Assembly (NCBI RefSeq): GCF_019042735.1 | Contig: NZ_JAHQCR010000030.1 | Coordinates: 124,001 to 188,000, forward strand | Direction of reading: 5' to 3' | Length of the DNA: 64,000 nucleotides | From: Evansella alkalicola | GTDB taxonomy: Bacteria; Bacillota; Bacilli; Bacillales; Salisediminibacteriaceae | Part shown: positions 25,700 through 34,916 of the stretch, piece by piece | Position numbering within the stretch: the stretch's first letter is position 1 | How the letters are laid out: each line of letters opens with the position of its first letter | The notes under the pieces: generated by a model | What the model saw: the letters and a program-made list of their open reading frames with translations, nothing else | Database searches by the model: none | What the model was told of the DNA's origin: nothing | Position numbers and translations under genes: made by a program

Positions 25700-27007
25700 A
25701 TGACGAAGCATGAGCAAATACTACAGCATATACGGTCATTAGAAGTGGGAAATAAAATTTCAGTGAGACAGATAGCTAAAGCTCTCGGTGTGAGCGAAGG
25801 AACCGCTTATCGTGCCATTAAAGATGCTGAAAATCAAGGCTTAGTAAGTACAATTGAGCGGGTAGGTACCATTAGGATCGAGAAGAAGCAAAAGGATAAT
25901 ATTGAACAGTTAACCTATGCGGAAGTAATTAACATTGTTGATGGACAAGTTCTGGGTGGACGCAATGGTTTATATAAAACCTTGAACAAGTTTGTTATCG
26001 GGGCAATGAAGGCTGACGCAATGATGCGATATGTGGAAGCTGGTAACCTATTGATAGTTGGTAATAGGGAACAGGTTCATAAACTAGCATTAGAGGAAGG
26101 TTCTGCTGTATTAATTACTGGTGGCTTTGACACAAGTGAAGAAGTAAAGCATTTAGCAGATGAATTAGAGCTTCCAATCATCTCAACTTCGTATGACACC
26201 TTTACCGTTGCCACTATGATTAACCGTGCTATTTATGACCAACTAATCAAAAAGGAAATTGTGTTGGTGGAAGATATATTAATCCCACTGGAGCGTACAA
26301 ATTATATGACAAACTCCAATACAGTGGAAAAATGGCACGAATTAAATAATAAGACAGGACATAGCCGTTATCCAATCGTTGATGAGGATTTGAAACTGCA
26401 AGGTGTCGTAACAGCAAAGGATGTAATGGGTGTCAGTCAATTTATTGAGCTTGAAAAAGTGATGACGAAGCAGCCAATCGCCGTAACTGCTCAAACATCT
26501 GTTGCCTCAGCAGCTCACATGATGGTATGGGAAGGGATCGAGCTATTACCAGTAATAGATAGTGGCAAAAGATTACTAGGTATTATTAGTAGGCAGGACG
26601 TTTTAAAAGCATTACAAATGCTCCAACGCCAACCGCATGTTGGTGATACAATAGAAGATTTGGTTACGAGACATTTTGAAGATATTTCAACATCTCAAGA
26701 GTACTGTTATTTGCTTGAAGTAACACCACAAATGACGAATCATTTAGGGACGATTTCATATGGGGTAATTACTACAATTGTTACAGAAGCTGGTAGTCGC
26801 GTTTTGAGAAAGTATAAAAAAGGCGACCTAGTTGTTGAAAATATCACGTTATTTTTTATAAAGCCTGTTCAAATCGAAAGTAAAATTAAGGTGCTTCCAA
26901 GAGTGTTAGAGGTTGGTAGGAAATTTGGTAAAGTGGATGTGGAGCTCTTCCATGAAGGTCAAATTGTTGGTAAGGCTATGCTAATGGCACAACTTATTGA
27001 CCGATAA
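25700..27007 (+). CDS. ytoI: DRTGG/CBS-domain regulatory protein YtoI
   Basis: 435 residues: an N-terminal winged-helix-like segment (ISVRQIAKALGVSEGTAYRAI), a DRTGG domain (about 75-185), a tandem CBS pair (about 195-310, with HSRYPIVDEDLKLQGVVT and LLPVIDSGKRLLGIIS) and a C-terminal hotdog-like domain. CBS pairs usually sense adenosyl ligands; the role is unknown. Order and length match B. subtilis YtoI. ATG 25700 follows GGAAGTGAG; the GTG 12 bases earlier lies inside that site. Confidence 0.9.
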   Translation: MTKHEQILQHIRSLEVGNKISVRQIAKALGVSEGTAYRAIKDAENQGLVSTIERVGTIRIEKKQKDNIEQLTYAEVINIVDGQVLGGRNGLYKTLNKFVIGAMKADAMMRYVEAGNLLIVGNREQVHKLALEEGSAVLITGGFDTSEEVKHLADELELPIISTSYDTFTVATMINRAIYDQLIKKEIVLVEDILIPLERTNYMTNSNTVEKWHELNNKTGHSRYPIVDEDLKLQGVVTAKDVMGVSQFIELEKVMTKQPIAVTAQTSVASAAHMMVWEGIELLPVIDSGKRLLGIISRQDVLKALQMLQRQPHVGDTIEDLVTRHFEDISTSQEYCYLLEVTPQMTNHLGTISYGVITTIVTEAGSRVLRKYKKGDLVVENITLFFIKPVQIESKIKVLPRVLEVGRKFGKVDVELFHEGQIVGKAMLMAQLIDR

Positions 27008-27073
27008 TGGAAGGAGGGAGACAAGCTTAAATTCCCATCTCTTAGAATAGTTAATTTAGATTTGCACTAAAAA

Positions 27074-27105
27074 AGAGAATGGCTTAGTAACCATTCTCTC
27101 TTTAT
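27074..27105 (+). terminator. Intrinsic terminator of ytoI
   Basis: AGAGAATGG / CCATTCTCT stem followed by CTTTATTT. Confidence 0.88.
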
Positions 27106-27161
27106 TTAGAAACAGTACTATACACTGGACGATACATAAACACTTAAGTTTTGCTAAATTA

Positions 27162-27476
27162 TTAGCTATTATTTGCTTCACTTTCTCTTAATTCTATCTC
27201 TTTTCTAGCATACGGTAAGCTGTTTTTGTAATTTTTTCCACCGAATATAATGTTTACTAAACCGAATGCTACAAAGAGTAATGCTACATAGGCCGCTACT
27301 TGTGATCCTAGACTTAAATAAGAATTGATCCCAAAAGAAATAAAAAATATTCCAATGGCAATACTACCTTTAGCAGCATACCAACGTCTTTCCATTGGTC
27401 CACCAACGCGAGCCTGTTGTACTTTGTAATATACAAAGAATATAAGGGAAAAAATAATGAGTATCACAAATATCAT
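27162..27476 (-). CDS. ytpI: YtpI-like membrane protein
   Basis: 104 residues with three hydrophobic helices (IFVILIIFSLIFFVYY, then SIAIGIFFISFGINSYL, then VAAYVALLFVAFGLVNIIFGG) and a charged C-terminus. Function unknown. Matches B. subtilis YtpI in size and location between ytoI and nrnA. Start ATG at 27476 with AAAGGAGC upstream. Confidence 0.88.
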   Translation of the reverse strand: MIFVILIIFSLIFFVYYKVQQARVGGPMERRWYAAKGSIAIGIFFISFGINSYLSLGSQVAAYVALLFVAFGLVNIIFGGKNYKNSLPYARKEIELRESEANNS

Positions 27477-27589
27477 TTTTGTTAGCTCCTTTTATGGGAA
27501 ATTCAACTTGAATAATTTAGTTTGTCTCTTAAGTAACTTAGCATAACTATGGTGTTGTGTTCAAGATAATACGATTGAGGGGTAATATT

Positions 27590-28531
27590 ATGAAACTAGA
27601 AATTATTAAGAAGATACGTGAACACGATACGATCATTATACATAGGCATGTGAGACCAGATCCAGATGCGATTGGTTCGCAAGCTGGCTTAAAGGAATTG
27701 ATTAAGACCAATTATCCTAATAAAACAGTATATTTAGCTGGAGAGCAAGAAGAGTCACTAGCTTTTTTACAGGAGATGGATACGATTGATGATAGCGTCT
27801 TCCATCAAGCATTAATTATCGTTTGTGACACTGCAAATACAGAGCGGATTGATGATGACCGTTATAAAAATGGGGCGTTTCTTATCAAAATAGATCATCA
27901 CCCGAATGTAGATGAATACGGTGACATGGCTTGGGTTGATACGAATGCAAGTTCTACTTGTGAAATGATTTGTGACTTATTTAGTGAAGAAGGGGACGTT
28001 ATTCAATTTTCTGATGAAGCGTCGAGGTTACTTTATGCAGGTATAGTTGGAGATACTGGCAGATTTAAGTTTTCCAATACTACAAAAAAGACTTTCTACC
28101 ATGCATCCAGGTTGATCAATGCTAATTTCGATCCAACTGATTTGTATGATGCTATGTATGAAACATCTCTTCCCCTTCTGCGTCTAAAAGGCTATGTTCT
28201 TTCTGAAGTGGAAATAAGAGAATCGGGGGCTGGAGTTGTATACTTAACAAAAGATATTCTTGAAAAATTTAATGTTGATTCAAAAGAGGCAGCTGGAATT
28301 GTGAATGCCTTCTCTACACTAAAAGGTATTAAATCATGGGTATTTTTCGTAGAAGAGCCTGACGTTATTAGAGTTCGTCTAAGGTCTAAGGGACCTGAAA
28401 TTCATAAATTAGCTGAAAAGTATAATGGCGGAGGTCATCCAATGGCTTCAGGTGCCTCTGTAACTACTTGGGATGAAACGAAAGAATTTTTGGTAGAGCT
28501 TGATCAATTATGTGCAAATTATAACAACTAA
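27590..28531 (+). CDS. nrnA: Bifunctional oligoribonuclease/PAP phosphatase NrnA
   Basis: 313 residues, equal to B. subtilis NrnA (YtqI). DHH/DHHA1 phosphoesterase that degrades nanoRNAs (including pGpG) and hydrolyses 3'-phosphoadenosine 5'-phosphate. Metal motifs: HRHVRPDPDAIGS (about 18-30), CDTANT, IDHHPN, GDTGRFKFSNT; the C-terminal DHHA1 motif is GGGHPMASGA. ATG 27590 has GAGGGG seven bases ahead. Confidence 0.96.
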   Translation: MKLEIIKKIREHDTIIIHRHVRPDPDAIGSQAGLKELIKTNYPNKTVYLAGEQEESLAFLQEMDTIDDSVFHQALIIVCDTANTERIDDDRYKNGAFLIKIDHHPNVDEYGDMAWVDTNASSTCEMICDLFSEEGDVIQFSDEASRLLYAGIVGDTGRFKFSNTTKKTFYHASRLINANFDPTDLYDAMYETSLPLLRLKGYVLSEVEIRESGAGVVYLTKDILEKFNVDSKEAAGIVNAFSTLKGIKSWVFFVEEPDVIRVRLRSKGPEIHKLAEKYNGGGHPMASGASVTTWDETKEFLVELDQLCANYNN

Positions 28532-28560
28532 GAATTTGTTCACATTAAGTCGGTTATCTG

Positions 28561-28641
28561 ATCAAAAATCTCATACCAGATCGAAGCCTGATCAGGTATG
28601 AGAAATAGAAAAATCAAAATCTCATACCAGATCGACGCCTG
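28561..28641. repeat. Direct repeat pair with hairpin
   Basis: ATCAAAA(A)TCTCATACCAGATCGAnGCCTG-type sequence occurs at 28561-28590 and 28613-28641, differing by one base and one indel. The first copy continues into a hairpin: CTCATACC-A-GATC, GATC-A-GGTATGAG. It lies in the nrnA/28751 convergent gap. Core TCTCAnnnnAGATY resembles that of the array at 679-1033. Confidence 0.75.
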
Positions 28642-28684
28642 TCCGAGTGGATTCACTCTTTTAACCTTTTTTATCAATAAAAAT

Positions 28685-28718
28685 ACCTAGTCTAATTAGC
28701 TATCTATTTAGACTAGGT
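28685..28718 (-). terminator. Terminator hairpin between convergent genes
   Basis: Perfect 11-bp stem ACCTAGTCTAA / TTAGACTAGGT. The minus-strand continuation (ATTTTTATTG) is T-rich, so it most likely ends the ytrHI-28751 transcripts; it may also stop nrnA. Confidence 0.8.
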
Positions 28719-28750
28719 TTCTCCTCACAAACGGAACTACTTAAGTTTAA

Positions 28751-28939
28751 CTACGCTCTATTTTCAGGTATAAACCATGAACCTATGTGTGACGTTTCTT
28801 CAATTACATCGATTCCTAGAGTATTTAGTTCTTTTCGAATGAGTGAAGATAGTTCTTCAGTTTCTGCGTAGGCAGAAAATCCAGCTTCAATATCTTTTAC
28901 TTTTTTTCTTGCCAATTTCGTTCTACTCATGACTTTCAT
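28751..28939 (-). CDS. ytzJ: Small protein, probably YtzJ counterpart
   Basis: 62 residues, highly charged (SRTKLARKKVKDIEAGF, ELSSLIRKELNTLGIDVIEE). No membrane segment. AAGGGGGG lies seven bases before the ATG at 28939. B. subtilis has a similarly small gene, ytzJ, between nrnA and ytrH; I base the symbol on position and size, not recognised sequence. Function unknown. Confidence 0.6.
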   Translation of the reverse strand: MKVMSRTKLARKKVKDIEAGFSAYAETEELSSLIRKELNTLGIDVIEETSHIGSWFIPENRA

Positions 28940-29061
28940 TTTGCTGCCCCCCTTACTATTTAAGATAAATAGCTTTAATGGCGATGTGCGGCAGAGTGAT
29001 TATTTATAATCTTATTATATCCTAAATTAAGGAAAAATGTCAGCGGAATGAAAGATGAAAG

Positions 29062-29568
29062 TTATGGACCTGGTTCAATTTTCACGTGTATTTCTGTATT
29101 TCTGTGTAATATTAATGTTTGAATGACTAATTGATATGATCTACTGTCACCTACAGTAAAAACTTTGTTTTCAATGGCCTTGTACAATAAATCGATGGAG
29201 TTTGCTACGGTGTCAATTTGCATACCCCTAATGTTATCTAACTCACTTTCCACTTTGTCCCTAAGGTCATGGATTGCCATTTCACTTAAATTACTTTCAT
29301 CAACATTTATTAACGTGACTTCAATGTCTTGAACTTTTAGTTTGTCTGCAGTTTCTTGGGATTGTTCTTCTTGGTCTTGTTGAAGTATTTCAATCGTTTT
29401 TTCGTGTTTTTCTATAATGCTCTTTCTCTCGTTTAATTCTAGTATTAATTTTTCATGGACCATACCAAAATGATAAATAAAGAAGACCCAGCCAAACAAC
29501 AATCCTATGAAAACCCCTGCAAAAAAACGCTGCCACGATTTTTCGCGGTATAATGGAGGTATCCTCAT
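29062..29568 (-). CDS. ytrI: Sporulation membrane protein YtrI
   Basis: 168 residues: a basic N-terminus (RIPPLYREKSWQRFF), one transmembrane helix (FAGVFIGLLFGWVFFIYHFG, about 15-34), then a coiled-coil (KRKSIIEKHEKTIEILQQDQ-like) and a small C-terminal domain. In B. subtilis YtrI is needed for efficient sporulation. Its ATG overlaps the ytrH stop (ATGA), with AAGAGGGG ahead; the longer frame up to 29625 lies inside ytrH and is not used. Confidence 0.9.
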   Translation of the reverse strand: MRIPPLYREKSWQRFFAGVFIGLLFGWVFFIYHFGMVHEKLILELNERKSIIEKHEKTIEILQQDQEEQSQETADKLKVQDIEVTLINVDESNLSEMAIHDLRDKVESELDNIRGMQIDTVANSIDLLYKAIENKVFTVGDSRSYQLVIQTLILHRNTEIHVKIEPGP

Positions 29569-29897
29569 TTTATCCCCTCTTGGGTAATCCATTGAACTAG
29601 GAGTGTGCCAGTATGAGCACCACAAAGGGCAATGAAGATCATCATTATTGTTTTAAAAATATCAGCATGCGTCCCTTCAAATATACCACGCTCTAAACTG
29701 GAGATGGCATCAAAGGTTCCTCCAATCGCAGCTACTAGTGCCCATATTTTTAAACTAGAAGCAAGATCATGCATAACTGAAAGGGGAGGCTTACCAATTA
29801 AATATGCTCCGATCCCACCAAGTATGGTTCCACCAATAATTACTCCGAATGCTACAAAGTAATCAATAACTAATGTTGCTAAAAAGTCTCTGTCCAT
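29565..29897 (-). CDS. ytrH: Sporulation membrane protein YtrH
   Basis: 110 residues with three hydrophobic segments (FVAFGVIIGGTILGGIGAYL; IWALVAAIGGTFDAI; TIMMIFIALCGAHTGTLLV). In B. subtilis YtrH is a SigmaE-controlled protein required for full sporulation. It leads a ytrH-ytrI operon divergent from dnaE, as in B. subtilis, with a SigmaE-like promoter upstream. Confidence 0.92.
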   Translation of the reverse strand: MDRDFLATLVIDYFVAFGVIIGGTILGGIGAYLIGKPPLSVMHDLASSLKIWALVAAIGGTFDAISSLERGIFEGTHADIFKTIMMIFIALCGAHTGTLLVQWITQEGIK

Positions 29898-29936
29898 GAT
29901 GTATGTAACCCCCTTTTCCCAACACCTCTTTGTACA

Positions 29937-29965
29937 TTTTTATGGACAACACCTACAATTTATTC
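29937..29965 (-). promoter_or_regulatory. SigmaE-like promoter of ytrHI
   Basis: On the minus strand: GAATAAA (29959-29965), 14-base spacer, CATAAAAA (29937-29944). This fits the SigmaE -35 pattern and most of the -10 CATA box, and agrees with known SigmaE control of ytrH. Confidence 0.55.
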
Positions 29966-30072
29966 TAAAAATAGTTAACATTCGTGAAAAGAACAGACGT
30001 TTGCGTTACAATGGGAGTACAATAGAGTAAATAAAGGATAAATTATTATTTCTCCAAAAGGGGGAACTTAAA

Positions 30073-33000
30073 GTGGCATTTGTTCATCTACATGTCCATA
30101 GTGAATACAGTTTGTTAAGAAGTGCAGGGAAAATTAGTGAGCTAGTTACTGAGGCGAAAAAGCATGGAAGTCCGGCACTGGCGATTACTGATATTGATGC
30201 CATGTATGGGGTTATTCCATTTTATAAGTCGTGTTTAAAGAATGATATAAAACCAATTATTGGTGTGGAATTAGGCTTTTCTATTGAAGATAGCCCTGAT
30301 AGTAAACAGGTTGATAGGATTGTTTTGCTAGCAGAAAATAATGAAGGATACAGGTCTCTTATTACTCTGACATCAAAAGCACATGAGAAGCAAGGGAGAG
30401 AAGGCCCCTTCATCACATCCCGTGAGCTTTCAGAACATAAAGAAGGAGTAATCTTAATCATTCCATTTGAAAATGGGACGATTGGGAGACTTTTAGATGC
30501 CCGTACTCTCCATCAAGCTACAAGCCATTTCGAGTGGTTCCAGCAAACCTTTGGTAAGGAAAATGTATTTGTAGAAATACAAAATCATTGGCGTCCCGAG
30601 GAAAGGGAGCGGTTATTGAAAATGAGTGAATGGGCAAAGGGGACTGGTGATATACATTTTGTTGTCTCCAACCATGTCCAATTTACCCGTCCAGAGCAAA
30701 GGGACGCACATAAGACTATTCAAGCAATCCGATTAGGAGAAAAGCTAAATGATCTTCCTACAAATGTGTCATCCCCAGAGTTTTATTTAAAAACAGAACA
30801 TGAGATGAAAGAATTATTTCAGTCATGGCAGGGGGCGTTTGAAAATACGCTTCATATTGCTGAACGGTGCCATGTGGAACTTGAATTTGGTAATCCAATT
30901 CTTCCCCATTTCCCAGTTCCGAATGATAAGGATGCTGTTCAATATCTTCGGGACCAGTGTGTGGAGGGGGTGTATGGCCGATATACAAATCCAAACCAAA
31001 CTGTGTGGGATCGATTAGATTATGAATTAGATGTAATAAATCAGATGGGGTACAATGATTATTTCTTAATTGTTGCTGATTTTATGAAATATGCACATGA
31101 TAATGGAATTTTGACAGGACCAGGTCGTGGGTCAGCGGCAGGGTCCATCGTCGCCTATGTATTAAAGATTACTGATGTTGATCCTATTTATTTCGGGTTA
31201 TTATTTGAAAGGTTTTTAAATCCTGAACGTGTTTCCATGCCCGATATTGATATTGACTTTCCTGACGATCGGAGAGACGAGGTGATTCAATATGTAAAGG
31301 GCAAATATGGGAAAAATCATGTTGCGCAAATTATTACCTTTGGAACCCTTGCTGCTAAAGCTGCAATTCGAGATGTTGGCCGTGTATTAGATATTGATCT
31401 TACTGTTATTGATAGGATTACAAAGAAAATTCCGTCAAGACCAAATATAAAACTTAAAGCTGCTATAGAAGAATCACCAGACTTAAGAGAAATGATCAAG
31501 AGTGATGACAACCTTAAAGAATTATTTAAAATAGCCGACCATGTAGAAGGGCTTCCAAGGCATTCTTCTGTCCACGCTGCAGGGATTGTCATGAGCAAAT
31601 CACCTCTTACACATACTGTCCCTTTACAGGAAGGGAATGAGGGCTTGTCCTTAACACAATATCCTATGGGAGATTTAGAGGATCTCGGTCTCTTAAAAAT
31701 GGACTTCCTTGGTTTACGAAATTTAAGTTTTATCAATAATATTCTTCAAATGATAAGTAAATCACAAAATAAGACAGTCGAGCTACAGGAGATCCCGTTC
31801 GACGATGATAGGACATTTCAATTACTTGGTAAAGGAGAAACAAGTGGAGTATTCCAGTTAGAATCCTCAGGTATGAAGACAGTGCTCCGCCGCTTAAAGC
31901 CGACGGAATTTGAAGATATAGTTGCGGTGAATGCTTTATACCGACCAGGCCCGATGGAAAACATACCCCTTTATATAAATAGAAAGCATGGAAAAGAAGC
32001 TGTCTCCTATCCACACTCCTCCCTAAAGGAGATATTGGAGCCAACATACGGTGTTCTAATTTACCAAGAACAAATCATGCAAATTGCTTCAAAGATGGCT
32101 GGTTTTTCCCTTGGGGAAGCAGATATACTAAGACGTGCTGTAGGGAAGAAAAAGCGGGACGTTTTGGAACAGGTGAAAGAGCAGTTTGTTACAGGAGCAG
32201 TGAAAAAAGGCTATTCAATAGAAGACGCGGACAAGGTCTACTATTTGATCCAGCGATTCGCAGATTATGGATTTAATAGAAGTCATGCCGTGGCGTATAG
32301 CGTAATTGCTTATTATTTAGCTTACTTAAAAGCTAATTATCCCCTTGAATTTTTATGTGCACTTATGAATAGTGCAACACACCATCAAGACAAGCTTGGG
32401 GAATATGTAGCAGAGGCTAGAAGACAAGGAATTACTGTACTCCCTCCATCTATATTAAAAAGTGAAGCGGCTTTTATATCCAGAGATGGTGTCATCATTA
32501 TGGGGTTACTCCCAATTAAGAATGTAGGAATGCAAGCAGTTAAGGAAATTATCTCAGAGCGGCGGATTAAACCCTTTGAAAGTCTCTTTGACCTTTGTGC
32601 GAGAATACCAGCAAAAACTTTGCCGAAACGAGCGATTGATGCACTTATCGTAGCAGGAGCATTAGATGACTTACACAAGGACCGTGCCCAGCTACTAGCA
32701 AGTGTTGAGATGGCAATGGAGTATGGAGAAAAAGCCTTTGAACGTATAAGTGGGACACAAACAGAATTATTTTTTGAGGAAGAAACGGAACCTGATTATA
32801 TTGATGTACCACCTTTATCGGAAAAAGATCAATTAAATTTTGAAAGACAAGTATTAGGTTTTTACGCATCAGGCCATCCGATAGAGCCCGACTTATCCTT
32901 TGTTGAAGACTATAATAGATCAACGATACTAGATGTGAAAAATATGGTAGATGGGAACAAGATGGTACGTATTGCTGGAATGTTAGAAGAACTAAAGGTT

Positions 33001-33471
33001 ATTCAAACGAAAAAGAAGCAGCAAATGGCCTTTGCAACTGTGTCAGACGAGACAGGGGACATGGATATAACGATTTTCCCTTCGCACTTCGAGAACTACC
33101 GCTTGAAGCTACAAAAGGGGGCTCTCCTGTTTATTGAAGGGAAGATTCAAGACCACCAAGGAGAAAGGAAACTTATCTTAGAGAAGTGTACGACAATGGA
33201 AAGCTTAAAAGGGAAAAAGAAAGAAAAATCTGAACCTAAACTTTACCTGAAAATTAGTGCGCTTCAGGAAAAAAATGGTGATTTGAATAAGTTGAAGAAT
33301 ATTATTCAAGAAAACCCAGGTTCCATTAGAGTAATTTTATATTATGAAAGAACTGGAAAAGCAATTCACCTTTCTGAAATGTGGAATGTATCGATAGAAG
33401 AAGCAGTATTATTAAAAATACAAGGATTGTTAAGTAAAAAAAATGTTTTTCTAAAACAACAAAGGGTGTAA
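30073..33471 (+). CDS. dnaE: DNA polymerase III alpha subunit DnaE
   Basis: 1132 residues. Replicative polymerase that in B. subtilis extends RNA primers on the lagging strand before PolC takes over. Domains: N-terminal PHP (HLHVHSEYSLLRS), C-family palm with catalytic Asp391 and Asp393 in PDIDIDFPDDRR, the GPGRGSAAGS loop (about 355), thumb/finger HhH region, and a C-terminal OB-fold (about 980-1060). Slightly longer than B. subtilis DnaE (about 1115). GTG start behind AAAGGGGG. Confidence 0.96.
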   Translation: MAFVHLHVHSEYSLLRSAGKISELVTEAKKHGSPALAITDIDAMYGVIPFYKSCLKNDIKPIIGVELGFSIEDSPDSKQVDRIVLLAENNEGYRSLITLTSKAHEKQGREGPFITSRELSEHKEGVILIIPFENGTIGRLLDARTLHQATSHFEWFQQTFGKENVFVEIQNHWRPEERERLLKMSEWAKGTGDIHFVVSNHVQFTRPEQRDAHKTIQAIRLGEKLNDLPTNVSSPEFYLKTEHEMKELFQSWQGAFENTLHIAERCHVELEFGNPILPHFPVPNDKDAVQYLRDQCVEGVYGRYTNPNQTVWDRLDYELDVINQMGYNDYFLIVADFMKYAHDNGILTGPGRGSAAGSIVAYVLKITDVDPIYFGLLFERFLNPERVSMPDIDIDFPDDRRDEVIQYVKGKYGKNHVAQIITFGTLAAKAAIRDVGRVLDIDLTVIDRITKKIPSRPNIKLKAAIEESPDLREMIKSDDNLKELFKIADHVEGLPRHSSVHAAGIVMSKSPLTHTVPLQEGNEGLSLTQYPMGDLEDLGLLKMDFLGLRNLSFINNILQMISKSQNKTVELQEIPFDDDRTFQLLGKGETSGVFQLESSGMKTVLRRLKPTEFEDIVAVNALYRPGPMENIPLYINRKHGKEAVSYPHSSLKEILEPTYGVLIYQEQIMQIASKMAGFSLGEADILRRAVGKKKRDVLEQVKEQFVTGAVKKGYSIEDADKVYYLIQRFADYGFNRSHAVAYSVIAYYLAYLKANYPLEFLCALMNSATHHQDKLGEYVAEARRQGITVLPPSILKSEAAFISRDGVIIMGLLPIKNVGMQAVKEIISERRIKPFESLFDLCARIPAKTLPKRAIDALIVAGALDDLHKDRAQLLASVEMAMEYGEKAFERISGTQTELFFEEETEPDYIDVPPLSEKDQLNFERQVLGFYASGHPIEPDLSFVEDYNRSTILDVKNMVDGNKMVRIAGMLEELKVIQTKKKQQMAFATVSDETGDMDITIFPSHFENYRLKLQKGALLFIEGKIQDHQGERKLILEKCTTMESLKGKKKEKSEPKLYLKISALQEKNGDLNKLKNIIQENPGSIRVILYYERTGKAIHLSEMWNVSIEEAVLLKIQGLLSKKNVFLKQQRV

Positions 33472-33488
33472 CTATAATAATATTTTGT

Positions 33489-33521
33489 TATAATGGTAAT
33501 GTTCCGAAGTGGTCAGACCAC
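33489..33521 (+). promoter_or_regulatory. -10 box and FadR/GntR-type operator of ytsJ
   Basis: TATAAT at 33489-33494 predicts a start near 33501. GTGGTC-A-GACCAC (33509-33521), a perfect 6+1+6 palindrome, lies just downstream and fits the FadR-subfamily pattern TnGTnnnACnA. A GntR/FadR-type regulator is encoded by the next gene, so autoregulation is likely. The -35 region is weak. Confidence 0.65.
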
Positions 33522-33553
33522 CTTGGAAATGCAGAAAAAGGGAGAGTGGGAAA

Positions 33554-34792
33554 GTGGCGACATTACGAGAAGAAGCATTACATATGCATCGGTTAAAAAA
33601 AGGTAAAATTGAAACAAAAGCGAAAGTTATGGTCCGTAATGCACAAGATTTGTCGTTAGCTTATTCACCAGGTGTTGCTGAACCTTGTAAAGAGATTTTT
33701 GAAGACCCTCAAACTGTATATGAATACACTGTAAAAGGTAATATGGTTGGGGTTGTTTCTGATGGTACAGCCGTGTTGGGCTTAGGTAATATTGGCCCTG
33801 AAGCTGCAATGCCTGTAATGGAAGGGAAGGCAGTATTATTTAAATCATTTGCTGGAGTAGATGCTTTTCCTATTTGTTTAAATACAAATGACGTGGATAA
33901 GATTGTAGAAACAGTGAAATTGATGGAGCCTACTTTTGGAGGCATAAACTTGGAAGACATCGCGGCTCCTAAGTGTTTTGAAATCGAGGAGCGCCTCAAG
34001 AAGGAAATGAATATTCCAGTTTTCCATGACGATCAGCATGGTACTGCAATTGTTACAGCTGCAGGTTTACTAAATGCCCTCAAAATTACAGGGAAATCCA
34101 TGCAGGAAATTAAAGTGGTTGTTAATGGTGCTGGTGCAGCAGGGATTGCTATTATAAAACTATTAAAAAGTATGGGTTGTAAAGACTTTATATTATGTGA
34201 TTCTAAAGGTGCTATCTTCGAAGGCCGTACCCATGGAATGAATGACTTAAAACATGAACTAGCACAAGTAACTAATCGAGAGAAAAAAGAAGGTAGCTTA
34301 GGAGATGTTATTGAAGGAACAGATGTTTTTGTAGGTGTATCAGTAGCGGGTGCCTTGACAAAGGAAATGATTCAGACGATGAACACAGATCCTATTATTT
34401 TTGCAATGGCTAATCCAGTTCCTGAAGTGATGCCAGAAGATGCAAAAGCTGCTGGTGCAAGTGTGATTGGAACAGGAAGGTCAGACTTTCCTAACCAAGT
34501 GAACAATGTTCTTGCCTTTCCTGGAATTTTCAGAGGTGCGTTAGATGTTTACGCCACTCATATAAATGAGGAAATGAAAATTGCAGCAGTAAACGCAATT
34601 GCTGGGCTAGTCGCAGAAGAAGATTTAAGCGCTGATTACGTCATTCCAGGACCTTTTGATCCTAGGGTTGCCCCAGCAGTCGCAAAAAGTGTTGCCAAGG
34701 CCGCGATGGAAACTGGTGTAGCAAGGAAAAAGGTTAATCCTGATGAAGTGGAAAAACGGACGAGGGAATTAACGATGATTGATGATAACTAA
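33554..34792 (+). CDS. ytsJ: NAD(P)-dependent malic enzyme
   Basis: 412 residues; converts malate to pyruvate and CO2. The short bacterial form: LSLAYSPGVAEPC near residue 35, FHDDQHGTAIVTAAGL (metal/substrate), GAGAAGIA nucleotide fold, ANPVPEVMP. B. subtilis YtsJ (410 residues, NADP-dependent) sits here between dnaE and accD. GTG 33554 gives the conserved start ATLREEAL; the 15-codon extension to 33509 runs across the operator. GGGAGAGTGGG lies ahead. Confidence 0.94.
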   Translation: MATLREEALHMHRLKKGKIETKAKVMVRNAQDLSLAYSPGVAEPCKEIFEDPQTVYEYTVKGNMVGVVSDGTAVLGLGNIGPEAAMPVMEGKAVLFKSFAGVDAFPICLNTNDVDKIVETVKLMEPTFGGINLEDIAAPKCFEIEERLKKEMNIPVFHDDQHGTAIVTAAGLLNALKITGKSMQEIKVVVNGAGAAGIAIIKLLKSMGCKDFILCDSKGAIFEGRTHGMNDLKHELAQVTNREKKEGSLGDVIEGTDVFVGVSVAGALTKEMIQTMNTDPIIFAMANPVPEVMPEDAKAAGASVIGTGRSDFPNQVNNVLAFPGIFRGALDVYATHINEEMKIAAVNAIAGLVAEEDLSADYVIPGPFDPRVAPAVAKSVAKAAMETGVARKKVNPDEVEKRTRELTMIDDN

Positions 34793-34801
34793 TAGATTGC
34801 T

Positions 34802-34857
34802 GGGGGTATAGATGAAGGATTTATGCTATCCGATCCTCTATACTCCTTTCTATTTGG
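34802..34857 (+). terminator. Probable terminator after ytsJ
   Basis: GGGGTATAGA pairs with TCTATACTCC (one G-U pair) enclosing GGAT/ATCC, followed by TTTCTATTT. It may be leaky, since the GntR gene follows without a clear promoter. Confidence 0.65.
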
Positions 34858-34916
34858 TTGGTGCACTAAGCATCGACTAGTCCGGGCTGTTCTTACTAGG
34901 AGGATAAAGCTTTAAA

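Noticed and set aside
19930..29000. Genomic island or defence system in the variable part of the window
   Set aside because: Genes are housekeeping or small unknowns; there is no integrase, transposase, tRNA, att-like direct repeat or defence domain.
29062..29625. 187-residue YtrI starting inside ytrH
   Set aside because: The TTG start lacks a ribosome site; ATG 29568 overlaps the ytrH stop with AAGAGGGG ahead and begins the conserved sequence.
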